Source of the DNA: Pseudomonas entomophila
GTDB taxonomy: Bacteria > Pseudomonadota > Gammaproteobacteria > Pseudomonadales > Pseudomonadaceae
Direction of reading: 5' to 3'
Length of the DNA: 64,000 bases
NCBI RefSeq assembly: GCF_023277925.1
Contig: NZ_CP063832.1
Location: 2,806,001-2,870,000, forward strand
Shown here: positions 53,624 through 63,595 of the stretch, piece by piece
Layout of the letters: the number at the start of each line of letters is the position of its first letter
Position numbering within the stretch: position 1 is the stretch's first letter
Translations under genes and position numbers: made by a program
The notes under the pieces: generated by a model
Seen by the model: only the letters and a program-made list of their open reading frames with translations
Told to the model about the DNA's origin: nothing
Database searches by the model: none

Positions 53624-54382
53624 CTAGGCGATCTGGCGCCAGTCGAGCCCATGGTCCTGGTTGGCCACCTGGAGCCAGTCCGGGTCGCACCCGAGGGTGT
53701 CGACAAAGCACTGGCGGGCCAGATGTGGCAGGTTGTTCTTGCTGCTGAGATGGGCCAGCACCAGATGCTGCAAGTGCTGCCAGCCCAGCTCGGCCACCAG
53801 GCTGGCGGCCTGGTGGTTGTTCAAATGTCCCTGGCTGCCGCCGACCCGCAACTTGAGAAAGTTCGGGTAATGACCGCGGGCCAGCAGGTCACGGCAATGG
53901 TTGGCCTCGATCAGCAGTGCGTCCAGCCCTTGATAGCGCGACAACAGGTGGTAGTCGTAGCTGCCCAGGTCGGTGAGCATGCCGAAACGCCGGCGGCCAT
54001 CGCTGATCACGTACTGCAACGGCTCGTAGGCATCGTGCTCGACCCGTGTGGCGCTGACCTGCAGATCACCGACCGGTAGCACATCGCCACAACCGAGAAA
54101 ACCGGCCACGTCCACCGGCTTGCGCAGGCCGCGCAATGTGCCTTGGCTCATATAGACCGGTACATTGTAGCGGCGCGACAGCAACCCTACCCCATGCACG
54201 TGGTCGGCATGTTCGTGGGTCACCAGCACCGCGCTCAGTTGCGCGGCCGACACCCCGAGCAGCGCCAGGCGCCGCTCGGTTTCACGTAGCGAGAAGCCGC
54301 AATCGACCAGGATGAACGTGTCACCACTGGCGATCAGCGTGCCGTTTCCCTGGCTACCGCTTCCAAGAACCGCGAAGCGCAC
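53624..54382 (-). CDS. MBL-fold metallohydrolase (YycJ-like)
   Basis: A 252-residue metallo-beta-lactamase-fold protein. The metal site is [10 protein letters not shown] with [11 protein letters not shown] and VDCGFS before it and LAHLSSKNN later. It resembles the YycJ/WalJ group, possibly a 5'-exonuclease or phosphodiesterase. The start is GTG 54382, directly next to the bamC stop codon, so translation is probably coupled. Confidence 0.88.
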   Translation of the reverse strand: MRFAVLGSGSQGNGTLIASGDTFILVDCGFSLRETERRLALLGVSAAQLSAVLVTHEHADHVHGVGLLSRRYNVPVYMSQGTLRGLRKPVDVAGFLGCGDVLPVGDLQVSATRVEHDAYEPLQYVISDGRRRFGMLTDLGSYDYHLLSRYQGLDALLIEANHCRDLLARGHYPNFLKLRVGGSQGHLNNHQAASLVAELGWQHLQHLVLAHLSSKNNLPHLARQCFVDTLGCDPDWLQVANQDHGLDWRQIA

Positions 54383-55498
54383 TTAGCCCAGGTGGTCCTG
54401 GATCGCGCTCAGCACGCGGCGGGCCACATCGGCTGGGGCCACGGTGTTGATGTTCTTCTCGACAGTTACCTGGACGTTCTCACCCACCTTGCTCAGGCGT
54501 ACCTGATAACGCTCGGCACGGGCTTCACGCTCTTCCTTGCTCGGCTCGCTGCCGAACAGGCGGCTGAAGAAGCCTGGCTCCTTCTGCTTGTCGTCGGGCT
54601 TCTCGGACAGGTTGATGTAATACAGGCCCAGGCTGCGGTTGATGTCTTCGACACGCCACTCGCCCTGCTCCAGTGCACGGCCCACGCCGGACCAGGCACG
54701 GTCGAGGTCGGAGCCCAGGTACAGCACCGGGTTGCCGCTGCCGTCCTCGCTCAGGCTGACCTGGCTCGGGGCGTCGAAGTCGCGCGCGGCGAGCAGCGAC
54801 ACCGAACCGCCCTTCTCGGCGCTGCGGTTCATGCTGGCGAGCATCTCGTCGACCAGCAGCGCATCGGCGCCGGTATTGCTGGAGGTGGACGGGAAGCTCG
54901 GTTCAGCGGTGCTGCCAGCCGGGCGCTCGACGCTGACCACGTACACTTCGGAGGTGTTGCGCTGCACGCCCGGCTCCATGCGCACACGCACGCGGACTTC
55001 GCTGTCCGAGCTGCTGGAGGCGCTGGCCAGGCGCTGGCCGAGGGAGGCGGACAGCTCGTCGAAACGCTGCCAGGTGGTGCTGAACTCACCGGTCTGCGGG
55101 CGCTCTTCGGCAATGCGGAAGCCGTTGTCCTCGAAGAACTGGCGGGTCACCGGCCAGACTTCGGCCGGCGAGCGCTGGGCCAGCACCCAGCGGCTGCTGC
55201 CGCTGCGCTGCAGGCTGAAATCGCTGACCTCGGCGGTGGCCGACAGCGGTTGCGGGCGCGGCACTTCGAACTCGCCGGTGGCGCGATCGTCGGCAACGTT
55301 GCGCGGGATCGGCAGCAGCGGGTCCATGCGCTTGACGTTGCTGGCGTCCGGCGGCAGCTGCATCGGCGCGGTGGGGTGCGCCTGCAGGTAGTCGCTGCCG
55401 CGGTCGCGGAAATAGCCATCCTCGCCCCACAGCCAGCCACACCCACTGGTGCTGGAAATGATCAGGGCGAGCGTGGAAAGACCAGCCAGTCGCTTCAT
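54383..55498 (-). CDS. bamC: Outer-membrane assembly lipoprotein BamC
   Basis: A 371-residue lipoprotein of the BAM complex. The signal MKRLAGLSTLALIISSTSGC places the lipid on Cys20. An unstructured segment that binds BamD follows (MQLPPDASNVKRMDPLLPIP), then two helix-grip domains (SSRWVLAQRSPAEVWPVTRQFFEDNGF and YLGSDLDRAWSGVGRALEQGEWRV). It lies 17 nt after dapA, the common gammaproteobacterial order. Confidence 0.95.
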   Translation of the reverse strand: MKRLAGLSTLALIISSTSGCGWLWGEDGYFRDRGSDYLQAHPTAPMQLPPDASNVKRMDPLLPIPRNVADDRATGEFEVPRPQPLSATAEVSDFSLQRSGSSRWVLAQRSPAEVWPVTRQFFEDNGFRIAEERPQTGEFSTTWQRFDELSASLGQRLASASSSSDSEVRVRVRMEPGVQRNTSEVYVVSVERPAGSTAEPSFPSTSSNTGADALLVDEMLASMNRSAEKGGSVSLLAARDFDAPSQVSLSEDGSGNPVLYLGSDLDRAWSGVGRALEQGEWRVEDINRSLGLYYINLSEKPDDKQKEPGFFSRLFGSEPSKEEREARAERYQVRLSKVGENVQVTVEKNINTVAPADVARRVLSAIQDHLG

Positions 55499-55515
55499 GC
55501 GGTGTACTTCCTCGA

Positions 55516-56403
55516 TTAAACCAGTACGCCGGACTGGCGCAAGGCAGTACGGACTTTTTCGTGACAGCCTTCGCTCAGCCAGGTCAGCGGCAGGCGGATA
55601 CCCTTGTGCATCAGGCCCATCTCGACGAGCGCCCATTTCACCGGAATCGGGTTGGCCTCGCAGAACAGGTCCTTGTGCAGCGGCATGAGTTTTTCGTTGA
55701 TTGCGCGGGCCTTCTCGGCGTTGCCCTCAAGGGCGGCCTCGCACAGGTCGGCCATTTCGCGCGGGGCGACGTTGGCCGTGACGGAGATATTGCCCTTGCC
55801 GCCCATCAGAATGAGCTCGACGGCAGTCGGATCGTCGCCGGACAGGACGATGAAATCCTTGTCGACGCCATCCAGGATGGCCTTGGCACGTTGCAGGTCG
55901 CCAGTGGCTTCCTTGATACCGATGATGTTCTTGACCTTCGACAGACGGATCACGGTCTCGGCCTGCATGTCGCAGGAGGTGCGGCCGGGCACGTTATAGA
56001 GGATCTGCGGAATGTCGACGGCTTCAGCGATGTGCTTGAAATGCTGGTACAGGCCTTCTTGCGTTGGCTTGTTGTAGTACGGCACGACCAGCAGGCAGGC
56101 GTCGGCGCCGGCATTCTTGGCATTCTGCGTGAGGTGGACGGCTTCGGCAGTGGAGTTGGCGCCGGTGCCGGCGATCACCGGGATTGGCTTCTTGCTATGC
56201 TTGACCCGCTCGACCACGTGCTTGATGACCAGGATGTGCTCTTCGACATCCAGCGTGGCGGATTCGCCGGTGGTGCCGACAGCTACGATCGCGTGGGTGC
56301 CGTTTTCCAGGTGGAAGTCTACAAGTTTGTCGAGGCTGTCCCAGTCCAGACGCCCTTGTGCATCCATGGGTGTGACCAACGCCACCATACTGCCCGCAAT
56401 CAT
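55516..56403 (-). CDS. dapA: 4-hydroxy-tetrahydrodipicolinate synthase
   Basis: A 295-residue enzyme that condenses pyruvate with aspartate semialdehyde in the lysine/diaminopimelate pathway. The Schiff-base lysine is K164 (GIKEATGD), and T47 (GTTGES) and Y136 (YNVPGRTS) complete the site. AGGAG precedes the ATG at 56403; the longer open frame is not coding. It heads the operon with bamC. Confidence 0.97.
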   Translation of the reverse strand: MIAGSMVALVTPMDAQGRLDWDSLDKLVDFHLENGTHAIVAVGTTGESATLDVEEHILVIKHVVERVKHSKKPIPVIAGTGANSTAEAVHLTQNAKNAGADACLLVVPYYNKPTQEGLYQHFKHIAEAVDIPQILYNVPGRTSCDMQAETVIRLSKVKNIIGIKEATGDLQRAKAILDGVDKDFIVLSGDDPTAVELILMGGKGNISVTANVAPREMADLCEAALEGNAEKARAINEKLMPLHKDLFCEANPIPVKWALVEMGLMHKGIRLPLTWLSEGCHEKVRTALRQSGVLV

Positions 56404-56662
56404 GTAATTGCTCCTGCCGGAAAAAGAGAGCGGTAATGGTACTGGCGCCATCGGCCTTGCACAAGCGAAGCAGGCGGGCGGAGCATTCCCCTTCGCGCCG
56501 CTTTTCGCTACCCTTGACCCTTTGATCGTTGCAGCGCGGCCCGCCGGGCCGTCGACAGTGCGCCTCGCCTGCGTCCACCGCCCTTGAAACCGGCCGGGGC
56601 CCGCTGATACTGGAGGCTTGCCCCCGTCCTGCATCGACCGCTCATCGCTTTAGGAATGCTGC

Positions 56663-57223
56663 ATGTCCACCCCCACCGTTCGCGAACAATTCCTCGTCAT
56701 CAGCGCCCTGGGCCCCAACCCCATGGAGCTGGCCAACGTCCTGAGCCGCGCCGCCTTCGACAACCGCTGCGCGGTGGTCACTTCGCGCCTGACCCGTCAC
56801 GGCGAAACCAGCGCACTGGTGCTGCAGGTCGGCGGCAGCTGGGACGCCCTGGCGCGCCTGGAGGCCACCCTGCCTGGCCTGGGCAAGAAGCACGGTCTCA
56901 CACTGGACGTGGTGCGCAGCGCCGACCAGGAGGTACGCCCGCAGGCCCTGCCATACGTCGCCTACGTCAGCGCCGCCTACCGCCCGGACATCATCAACGA
57001 GCTGTGCCAGTTCTTCCTCGACCACCGCGTCGAGCTGGAGGCGATGACCTGCGACACCTACCTCGCCCCGCAGACCGGCAGCAGCATGCTCAACGCCCAG
57101 TTCACCGTGATCCTGCCGGCCGGCACCCAGATCAGCTGGCTGCGCGACCAGTTCCTCGACTTCGCCGACGCCCTCAACCTGGATGCGCTGATCGAACCGT
57201 GGCGCCCACAGAACCCTGTGTAA
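56663..57223 (+). CDS. ACT-domain protein, glycine cleavage repressor (GcvR) family
   Basis: A 186-residue protein with two ACT domains: FLVISALGPNPMELANVLSRAAFDNRCAVVTSRL and YVAYVSAAYRPDIINELCQFFLDHRVELEAMTCDTY. This matches GcvR-type proteins next to bcp in many proteobacteria. In E. coli GcvR blocks GcvA; whether it does here is not shown. The bcp gene starts 10 nt downstream. Confidence 0.9.
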   Translation: MSTPTVREQFLVISALGPNPMELANVLSRAAFDNRCAVVTSRLTRHGETSALVLQVGGSWDALARLEATLPGLGKKHGLTLDVVRSADQEVRPQALPYVAYVSAAYRPDIINELCQFFLDHRVELEAMTCDTYLAPQTGSSMLNAQFTVILPAGTQISWLRDQFLDFADALNLDALIEPWRPQNPV

Positions 57224-57233
57224 GGAAGCTCCC

Positions 57234-57707
57234 ATGGCCGTAGCACTCGACCAACCCGTCACCGATTTCCAGGCCCAGGCCACCAGCGGCCAGGCTGTCA
57301 GCCTCGCTGCACTCAAGGGTCAGCAGGTGGTGCTGTACTTCTACCCCAAGGACAGCACCCCAGGCTGTACCACCGAGGGCCAGGGCTTCCGCGACCAGTA
57401 CGCGGCGTTCCAGGCGGCCAACACCGTGGTGTTCGGCGTGTCGCGCGATGGCATCAAGTCGCACGAGAACTTCAAGGCCAAGCAGGCCTTCCCCTTCGAG
57501 CTGATCAGCGACAAGGACGAGGCGCTGTGCCAACTGTTCGACGTGATCAAGCTGAAGAAGCTGTATGGCAAGGAATACATGGGCGTCGACCGCAGCACCT
57601 TCCTGATCGACAAGGACGGTGTGCTGCGCCAGGAATGGCGTGGGGTGAAGGTGCCTGGGCATGTGGATGCCGTACTGGCGGCGGCCGAGGCCCTGAACAA
57701 GGCCTAA
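57234..57707 (+). CDS. bcp: Thioredoxin-dependent thiol peroxidase (Bcp/PrxQ)
   Basis: A 157-residue peroxiredoxin. The peroxidatic Cys45 lies in STPGCTTEGQGFRD. The resolving Cys five residues later in E. coli Bcp is missing (Gln50), but Cys99 (EALCQLF) might serve. The protein reduces alkyl and hydrogen peroxides. It forms an operon with the ACT-domain gene. Confidence 0.93.
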   Translation: MAVALDQPVTDFQAQATSGQAVSLAALKGQQVVLYFYPKDSTPGCTTEGQGFRDQYAAFQAANTVVFGVSRDGIKSHENFKAKQAFPFELISDKDEALCQLFDVIKLKKLYGKEYMGVDRSTFLIDKDGVLRQEWRGVKVPGHVDAVLAAAEALNKA

Positions 57708-57712
57708 GGCAG

Positions 57713-57780
57713 TCCATTCGCCGGCAAACCGGCTCCTACAGGTCGCGATCAAGGTAGGAGCCGGCTTGCCGGCGAACGCA
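57713..57780. repeat. REP inverted pair
   Basis: CATTCGCCGGCAAACCGGC and GCCGGCTTGCCGGCGAACG, between convergent bcp and permease genes. Confidence 0.9.
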
Positions 57781-58851
57781 TCACAACATCGGCGCGACCG
57801 ACGACTCCTGCCGCGGCCAGGCATCCAGCACTGCCTTGAACAGCGTCGCCAGCGGGATCGCGAAGAAGATCCCCCAGAAGCCCCACAACCCACCGAACAA
57901 CAGCACCGCGCAGATGATCGCCACCGGGTGCAGGCTCACCGCTTCGGAGAACAACAACGGTACCAGCACGTTGCCGTCGAGCGCCTGGATAATCGCGTAC
58001 ACCGCCATCAGGTAGATGAACTGGTCGCCCCAACCCCACTGGAACAGCGCGATCAGTGTCACCGGCACGGTCACCACCACCGCCCCCACGTAGGGCACCA
58101 CCACCGACAACCCCACCAGCAGCGCCAACAGGGCCGCATAGTTGAGCCCCAGGCTGATGAAGGCGATGTAGGTGGCAATACCGCAGATCAGGATTTCGAT
58201 GCCCTTGCCACGGATGTAGTTGGCGATCTGCCGATTCATTTCCACCCCTACCCGATTGAGCAGCGTGCGCTGGCGCGGCAGGTAGCCACTGACCCAGCGG
58301 CCGATCAGCTCGCGGTCCTTGAGGAAGAAGAACACCAGGATCGGCACCAGCACCAGGTAGATCATGGCATTGACCAGCAGCGGCAGGCTCGACAACGAGA
58401 AGGTCAGCGCCCACTGGCCGAACTTGCCGATTTCGCCACGCACCGACTCGATGGCGCGCAGCACCTGCTCGTCGGACACCAGGTGCGGATAGCGCTCCGG
58501 CAATAACAGAAGCAGCGACTGCCATTTACCGAGCATGCCCGGCAATTCATTGAACAGGGTGATCAACTGATGCCAGAGCAGCGGCACCAGTACCAGCATG
58601 AACACCGCCAGGGCGCCCATGAACAGGGTGAATACCAGCCAAACCGCCAACCGGCTCGGCACCTTCAGCCGCTCCAGGGCGTTGACCAGCCCTTGCATCA
58701 GGAACGCCAGCACCATGCCCGCCAGCACCGGCGCGAGCATGCCGCCCAACGTGAGCACCACGGTGAAGGCCAGGAACAGCAGGACCGCCAGTACCACTGC
58801 CTCCTCGTCGGAGAAGTAGCGCTGCATCCAGTCGCGAAGCACTTTGAACAT
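57781..58851 (-). CDS. AI-2E/PerM family permease
   Basis: A 356-residue membrane protein with eight or so helices of the AI-2E transporter (PerM/TqsA) family. Hallmarks are SSLPLLVNAMIYLVLVPILVFFFLKD and GLSVVVPYVGAVVVTVPVTL, with AIIQALDGNVLVPLLFSEAVSLHPVAI near the end. The name does not prove AI-2 export; members also move ions or other small compounds. AAGGA precedes the ATG at 58851. It follows the tusA-like gene by 22 nt. Confidence 0.9.
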   Translation of the reverse strand: MFKVLRDWMQRYFSDEEAVVLAVLLFLAFTVVLTLGGMLAPVLAGMVLAFLMQGLVNALERLKVPSRLAVWLVFTLFMGALAVFMLVLVPLLWHQLITLFNELPGMLGKWQSLLLLLPERYPHLVSDEQVLRAIESVRGEIGKFGQWALTFSLSSLPLLVNAMIYLVLVPILVFFFLKDRELIGRWVSGYLPRQRTLLNRVGVEMNRQIANYIRGKGIEILICGIATYIAFISLGLNYAALLALLVGLSVVVPYVGAVVVTVPVTLIALFQWGWGDQFIYLMAVYAIIQALDGNVLVPLLFSEAVSLHPVAIICAVLLFGGLWGFWGIFFAIPLATLFKAVLDAWPRQESSVAPML

Positions 58852-58873
58852 TGACGATCCTTGGAAAAGAGAC

Positions 58874-59113
58874 TCAGGCCTTGCGCAGCCAGTAGGTGTA
58901 TACCCCGGCTTCGGCCGTTTCGCGCAGCAGCGTATGACCGGCAAGCTGGGCGAAAGTGCGGAAGTCGCGCTGCGAACCGGCGTCGGTGGCGGTCACCTTG
59001 AGCACCGCGCCACTGGCCAGGCGGTTGAGTTCCAGCTTGGCCTTGAGCAGCGGCAAGGGGCAGTTCAGCCCGCTGGCGTCGAGTTCGGCGTCGCAGGTCG
59101 GGGTGTCGCTCAT
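58874..59113 (-). CDS. tusA: TusA-family sulfurtransferase
   Basis: A 79-residue sulfur carrier. The active Cys is C18 in LNCPLPLLKAK, the CPxP motif that defines the family. TusA passes sulfur to tRNA 2-thiouridine formation and other pathways. This could also be a YeeD/TusA-like paralogue, since the local partner is a permease gene rather than tus genes. Confidence 0.87.
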   Translation of the reverse strand: MSDTPTCDAELDASGLNCPLPLLKAKLELNRLASGAVLKVTATDAGSQRDFRTFAQLAGHTLLRETAEAGVYTYWLRKA

Positions 59114-59219
59114 CGGGTGCGCCTCCAGGGCGGTGCGGAAAAGTCCCGTAGGATAGCGCCACTGGTCGGCATCGCGCGACCCGGCTACAGTAAGCCTTTT
59201 GATCGAGGCGAGCTTCTGC

Positions 59220-60656
59220 ATGAATCTACTGCGCCCCACCCTGTTGACGCTGGCCTGCCTGATGGCCCTGCCCGGTCACGCCGACGACCTGCCGTCACTG
59301 GGCGATGCCAGCTCCGCGATCGTTTCGCCGCAGCAGGAACACCAGCTCGGCCGCGCCTGGCTGAGCCTGCTGCGGGGCCAGGTCAACCAACTGAACGACC
59401 CGCAGCTCAAGGATTACGTCGAGACTACCGTGTACAAGCTGGCCGAGACCAGCCAGGTACAGGACCGTCGCCTCGAATTCATCCTCATCGACAGCAAGGA
59501 ACTCAACGCCTTCGCCGCCCCCGGCGGCATCATCGGGGTCAACGGCGGCCTGTTCCTCAACGCCCAGACCGAAGGCGAATACGCTTCGGTACTGGCCCAC
59601 GAACTGGCGCACTTGTCGCAACGCCACTTCGCCCGGGGCGTCGAAGCCCAGCAACGCATGCAACTCCCGATGATGGCGGCGCTGCTGGCCGGCATCGTGC
59701 TCGCTGCGGGCGGCGGTGGCGATGCGGGTATCGGCGTCATCGCCGGCACCCAGGCCGCAGCGATCCAGGAGCAACGGCGCTTCTCCCGGCAGAACGAGCA
59801 GGAGGCCGACCGCATCGGCATCCTCAACCTGGAAAAGGCTGGCTACGACCCGCGCAACATGCCCAACATGTTCGAACGCCTGGCACGCCAGTACCGCTAC
59901 GATGCCAAGCCGCCGGAGTTCCTGCTGACCCACCCAGTCACCGAATCGCGTATCGCCGACACCCGCAACCGCGCCGAACAGGCCCGCAAGGACGGCACCG
60001 AGGACACCTTGCGTTACCAGCTGATCCGCGCCCGCGTGGCACTCACCTACGAAGGCACTCCGGGCCTTGCCGCCAAGCGTTTCCGCGCCCAGCTCGACGA
60101 AAACCCGCAAATGGACGCCGCGCGCTACGGCTTGGCCCTGGCGCAGATCAAGGGCGGCCAGCTCAACGAAGCGCGGGAGAATCTCAAGCCGCTGCTGGCA
60201 AAGGCGCCCAACGACATCACCTACAACCTGGCGCAGATCGACCTCGACATAACCAACAACCGCCTGGCCGACGCCCAGCAACGCGCCCAGCGCCTGCAGG
60301 GGCTGTACCCGGGCAACTATCCGTTGAAACAGGTGCGCGCCGACCTGCTGATCAAGCAGGGCAAGCCGGCCGAGGCGGAAAAGGTGCTGGATGACCTGGT
60401 CAAGAGCCGGCCGGATGACCCGGATGTGTGGTACGACGTGGCCGAAGTACGCGGCCTGTCGGGCAACACCATCGGCCTGCACCGCGCGCGGGCCGAGTAC
60501 TTCACCTTGGTCGGCGACTTCGACCAGGCGATCCAGCAGCTTGACTACGCCAAGCGCCGCGCCGGCAGCAACTTCCCGCTGGCCTCACAGATCGACCAGC
60601 GCCAGCGCGAGATCATGGAGCAGCAGCGGATGGTCAAGGAGATGATGGGGCGCTAA
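59220..60656 (+). CDS. bepA: Periplasmic M48 metalloprotease with TPRs (BepA family)
   Basis: A 478-residue protein with a signal peptide (MNLLRPTLLTLACLMALPGHA). The zinc site is HELAH (127-131) with a third ligand in RQNEQEADRIG. The C-terminal third forms TPR repeats (YGLALAQIKGGQLNEARENLKPLL and so on). BepA degrades misfolded LptD/BamA and assists assembly. ATG 59220 is preferred to an upstream TTG because it begins the signal peptide. Confidence 0.93.
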   Translation: MNLLRPTLLTLACLMALPGHADDLPSLGDASSAIVSPQQEHQLGRAWLSLLRGQVNQLNDPQLKDYVETTVYKLAETSQVQDRRLEFILIDSKELNAFAAPGGIIGVNGGLFLNAQTEGEYASVLAHELAHLSQRHFARGVEAQQRMQLPMMAALLAGIVLAAGGGGDAGIGVIAGTQAAAIQEQRRFSRQNEQEADRIGILNLEKAGYDPRNMPNMFERLARQYRYDAKPPEFLLTHPVTESRIADTRNRAEQARKDGTEDTLRYQLIRARVALTYEGTPGLAAKRFRAQLDENPQMDAARYGLALAQIKGGQLNEARENLKPLLAKAPNDITYNLAQIDLDITNNRLADAQQRAQRLQGLYPGNYPLKQVRADLLIKQGKPAEAEKVLDDLVKSRPDDPDVWYDVAEVRGLSGNTIGLHRARAEYFTLVGDFDQAIQQLDYAKRRAGSNFPLASQIDQRQREIMEQQRMVKEMMGR

Positions 60657-60673
60657 GCCCCACAGCCGATTTT

Positions 60674-60766
60674 CCTGTGGGGACGGCTTTAGCTGCGATC
60701 ACCCGCGAAGCGGGTAACAGACACCGCGGTGCCTGCATCGCGGCTGAAGCCGCTCCTACAGAGATG
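60674..60766. repeat. REP inverted pair, first arm altered
   Basis: CTGTGGGGACGGCTTTAGCT (two changes from the usual TGTAGGAGCGG) and CGGCTGAAGCCGCTCCTACA, with CACCCGCGAAGCGGGTAACA between them. Confidence 0.85.
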
Positions 60767-60769
60767 GCG

Positions 60770-61828
60770 TCAGGCGTTACCGGATAACTTCAAGCGCGCC
60801 GCCTGGGTGAAATCCAGCATGCGGTTCAACGGCTTGATCGCCTTGGGAATCAGCGCCGGCTCGACGAAGATCTCGTTGCTGCCCTTGCGCAGGCAATCCA
60901 GCACCCGCTCCAGCGTATTCATGGCCATCCACGGGCAGTGCGCGCAGCTACGGCACGCCGCGCCGTTGCCGGCGGTGGGCGCCTCGACGAACTCCTTATC
61001 CGGGCACAGCTGCTGCATCTTGTAGAAGATGCCGCGATCGGTGGCGACGATGAAGGTCTTGTTTGGGAGCGTTTGCGCCGCCTTGATCAACTGGCTGGTG
61101 GAGCCCACCGCGTCGGCCAGGTCGATCACCGCTTCCGGCGACTCCGGGTGAACCAGGATCGCCGCGTCCGGATACAGCGCTTTCATGTCGGCCAGTTGGC
61201 GTGACTTGAATTCTTCGTGGACGATGCAGGCGCCGTCCCACAACAGCATGTCGGCACCGGTCTGCTTCTGGATGTAGCGCCCCAGGTGCTGGTCCGGGCC
61301 CCAGATGATGGTTTCGCCGTTGTCCATCAGGCTTTCGACGATCTCCAGCGCGCAACTGGAGGTCACCACCCAGTCGGCCCGTGCCTTCACCGCGGCGGAG
61401 GTGTTGGCGTAGACCACCACGGTGCGCTCGGGGTGCTGGTCGCAGAAGGCGGAGAAGGCTTCCACCGGGCAGCCCAGGTCGAGGGAGCAGGTCGCCTCGA
61501 GGGTGGGCATCAGCACGCGTTTTTCCGGGGTGAGGATTTTCGCGGTCTCGCCCATGAAACGCACGCCGGCCACCACCACGGTCTCGGCCGGATGATTCTT
61601 GCCGAAGCGGGCCATTTCCAGCGAGTCGGACACGCAGCCACCCGTTTCCTCGGCCAGCGCCTGGATCACCGGATCACAGTAATAGTGGGCGACCAGCACG
61701 GCGTTTTGCCGTTTCAGCTCCGCGGCGATGGCCGCACGGTAGTCGGCTTCCTGCTCGGGCGTCAGCGGATTGGGCTGTTTGGCATCAAGATGGGCCTGAA
61801 CCAACAGGCGTTCGGAAATCTGGGTCAT
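60770..61828 (-). CDS. nadA: Quinolinate synthase
   Basis: A 352-residue [4Fe-4S] enzyme that makes quinolinate from iminoaspartate and DHAP in NAD synthesis. The cluster cysteines are likely in [27 protein letters not shown] and [32 protein letters not shown] is a family signature. The ATG at 61828 gives the usual length. nadA stands alone here, with nadB elsewhere. Confidence 0.96.
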   Translation of the reverse strand: MTQISERLLVQAHLDAKQPNPLTPEQEADYRAAIAAELKRQNAVLVAHYYCDPVIQALAEETGGCVSDSLEMARFGKNHPAETVVVAGVRFMGETAKILTPEKRVLMPTLEATCSLDLGCPVEAFSAFCDQHPERTVVVYANTSAAVKARADWVVTSSCALEIVESLMDNGETIIWGPDQHLGRYIQKQTGADMLLWDGACIVHEEFKSRQLADMKALYPDAAILVHPESPEAVIDLADAVGSTSQLIKAAQTLPNKTFIVATDRGIFYKMQQLCPDKEFVEAPTAGNGAACRSCAHCPWMAMNTLERVLDCLRKGSNEIFVEPALIPKAIKPLNRMLDFTQAARLKLSGNA

Positions 61829-62080
61829 GATCGCTGGACCTGCGGGGCGCGTGGGCGCGTCAGTCGAGTGTATCACCCGGCCCTGGCAGATCGGCTAACG
61901 GCGCCGGACGGCCAGCGTCACAGCCCCTCTGCGGGCGCGGATTATTATCGGACGCGAAGGCTACAGGCAATCAGGGCGATGCAAAAGGGGTTTTTGCACA
62001 CGCAGGCAGGGCGATCGACGTTGCATCGATCGCGTGGCAAGCCCGCTCCCACGACAGGCGAGCGGGCTGCGCCAGCGGGG
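61829..62080. other. Gap between YdgA-like gene and nadA with three inverted repeats
   Basis: The 252-bp gap contains TGCAAAA-GGGGT-TTTTGCA (61980-61998), a possible small terminator; GCGATCGA-CGTTGCA-TCGATCGC (62011-62033); and a REP-like AGCCCGCT...AGCGGGCT (62040-62067). Confidence 0.5.
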
Positions 62081-63595
62081 TCAGCCTTGCGGCGACAGCG
62101 CCGCCAGGTGGGCGCTGATCAGCATGGCGAACTCTTCGACGGTCATTTTCTTGCCGTTGAAATCGACCATGCCATCGGCGTACTGCAGGCTGGCCACCAC
62201 GTCACTGCCTTGCACCGTGGCCATGCCGCTCTGCACAGCCATCATGCCGACCATTTCACCGGCCTGGCCGGACTGCTGGGCAATGGCCTGGGCGTCGGTC
62301 TCGCCTTCGAGCAGTGCCTGCAAGGTAGCCAGGTCACTGATCATCGGTTTGGACACGCTCAGCTTGCCATGCAGTTTCGAAATCAGCTGCTTGCCCAACT
62401 GGTCCGGCGGCAGGTCGAACGAGCTTGGGTTGGCGAAGTCCATCGACAGGCTGAAGCGGCTTTCGCCATTGGCGGTCTTGAATGCCAGGCTCTCCAGCGC
62501 CAGCTGTGGCTTACCGGCGAGCATCGTCTGCAAGTCGCCCTGGACCTTGGCCTGTTCTTCAGGGGTCATGTCGAAGGACGGCATGGCCTCACCCTCGGCG
62601 GCGGCCTGCTGGACCTCCGGCAGCTTGGTCTGGTACCACTCCATCAGCGCCTGCATGGCCGGGATGTCGATGGATTTCATGGTGAAGACCATCTCGCCGC
62701 TACCCACCTTGCGCCCGGCGTAGCTGATATCGGCAACCTTGTACTCCAGGCGACCGGACAGCTTATCCTTCGCTTCGCCCTCGGCGTTGTACAGGTTGTT
62801 CTGCTGCAGCCCCTTGAGCACCAGCACTTCCTGCTTCGGCCCACTGGTGATCTGGGCGTCGCCCAGGGCCATGTCGAGGTTGCCGACGTAGATCATGTCG
62901 TGGTCGGTCTCGGTGAGCTTGCCACCGATCTTGAAACCATTGAGCAGGATCTTCACCGGTACCTGCTGCCCATCGGCGAAGTTCAGTTCCAAGCGCTCGG
63001 CGTTGCCGTGGACGGTAACGGCCTTGCCGTCACGGTCGCTGCCCATCAGCAACTGCAGGCCGGAGAAGTCCAGGACCTTGTCGCCGTCCTGCTCGAGCTT
63101 GACCGGGGCCAGGCGGATGTCGCTGTCGATGCCGCCGCCATAGCCAAGGCTGACTTGCGCAGTGACCGGCGCCTTGTCGCCAGCGGCGGTGAACCAGCCA
63201 GCGGTGAAGTCATCCTTCTCCAGCGCGCTGTTGCTGGTGGCCATCACCGGCATCAGCTTGAATGCCTTGACCCGCGACCAGGGGAACGGACCGTGCTCGA
63301 TCTGGTCGACCACGCCAACGTTGAAGTTCAGCGCCTCGGCTTCGCCGAGCTGCACGTTCTGGGCCTTGAGGCGGTAGTGCGCGGTGCTGGTGAAGAAGTG
63401 CTGTTCCAGCGAGGCCAGCTCGATGGTCATGCTGCCGCCGTTGCCGGCCAGGGCCTTCTTCAATTCTTCGTTACCACGCGCGACGGAGCGCTCCAGCTCC
63501 GCCGGCAGCTGCTTGCCGGTGTACCAGGCGCCTGCGGTGGTTGCGGCGGCGATGGCGACGGCCAGGCCGCAGAGGATGCCTACTGATTTCTTCAT
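62081..63595 (-). CDS. ydgA: DUF945 family protein (YdgA)
   Basis: A 504-residue protein with an N-terminal signal or anchor (MKKSVGILCGLAVAIAAATTAGAWYTG). The rest is beta-rich, with repeating strands such as FTSTAHYRLKAQNVQLGEAEALNFNV, and long amphipathic helices near 330-380. This agrees with DUF945/YdgA, exported proteins of unknown role that may belong to the AsmA-like bridge group. It is a lone gene. Confidence 0.87.
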   Translation of the reverse strand: MKKSVGILCGLAVAIAAATTAGAWYTGKQLPAELERSVARGNEELKKALAGNGGSMTIELASLEQHFFTSTAHYRLKAQNVQLGEAEALNFNVGVVDQIEHGPFPWSRVKAFKLMPVMATSNSALEKDDFTAGWFTAAGDKAPVTAQVSLGYGGGIDSDIRLAPVKLEQDGDKVLDFSGLQLLMGSDRDGKAVTVHGNAERLELNFADGQQVPVKILLNGFKIGGKLTETDHDMIYVGNLDMALGDAQITSGPKQEVLVLKGLQQNNLYNAEGEAKDKLSGRLEYKVADISYAGRKVGSGEMVFTMKSIDIPAMQALMEWYQTKLPEVQQAAAEGEAMPSFDMTPEEQAKVQGDLQTMLAGKPQLALESLAFKTANGESRFSLSMDFANPSSFDLPPDQLGKQLISKLHGKLSVSKPMISDLATLQALLEGETDAQAIAQQSGQAGEMVGMMAVQSGMATVQGSDVVASLQYADGMVDFNGKKMTVEEFAMLISAHLAALSPQG

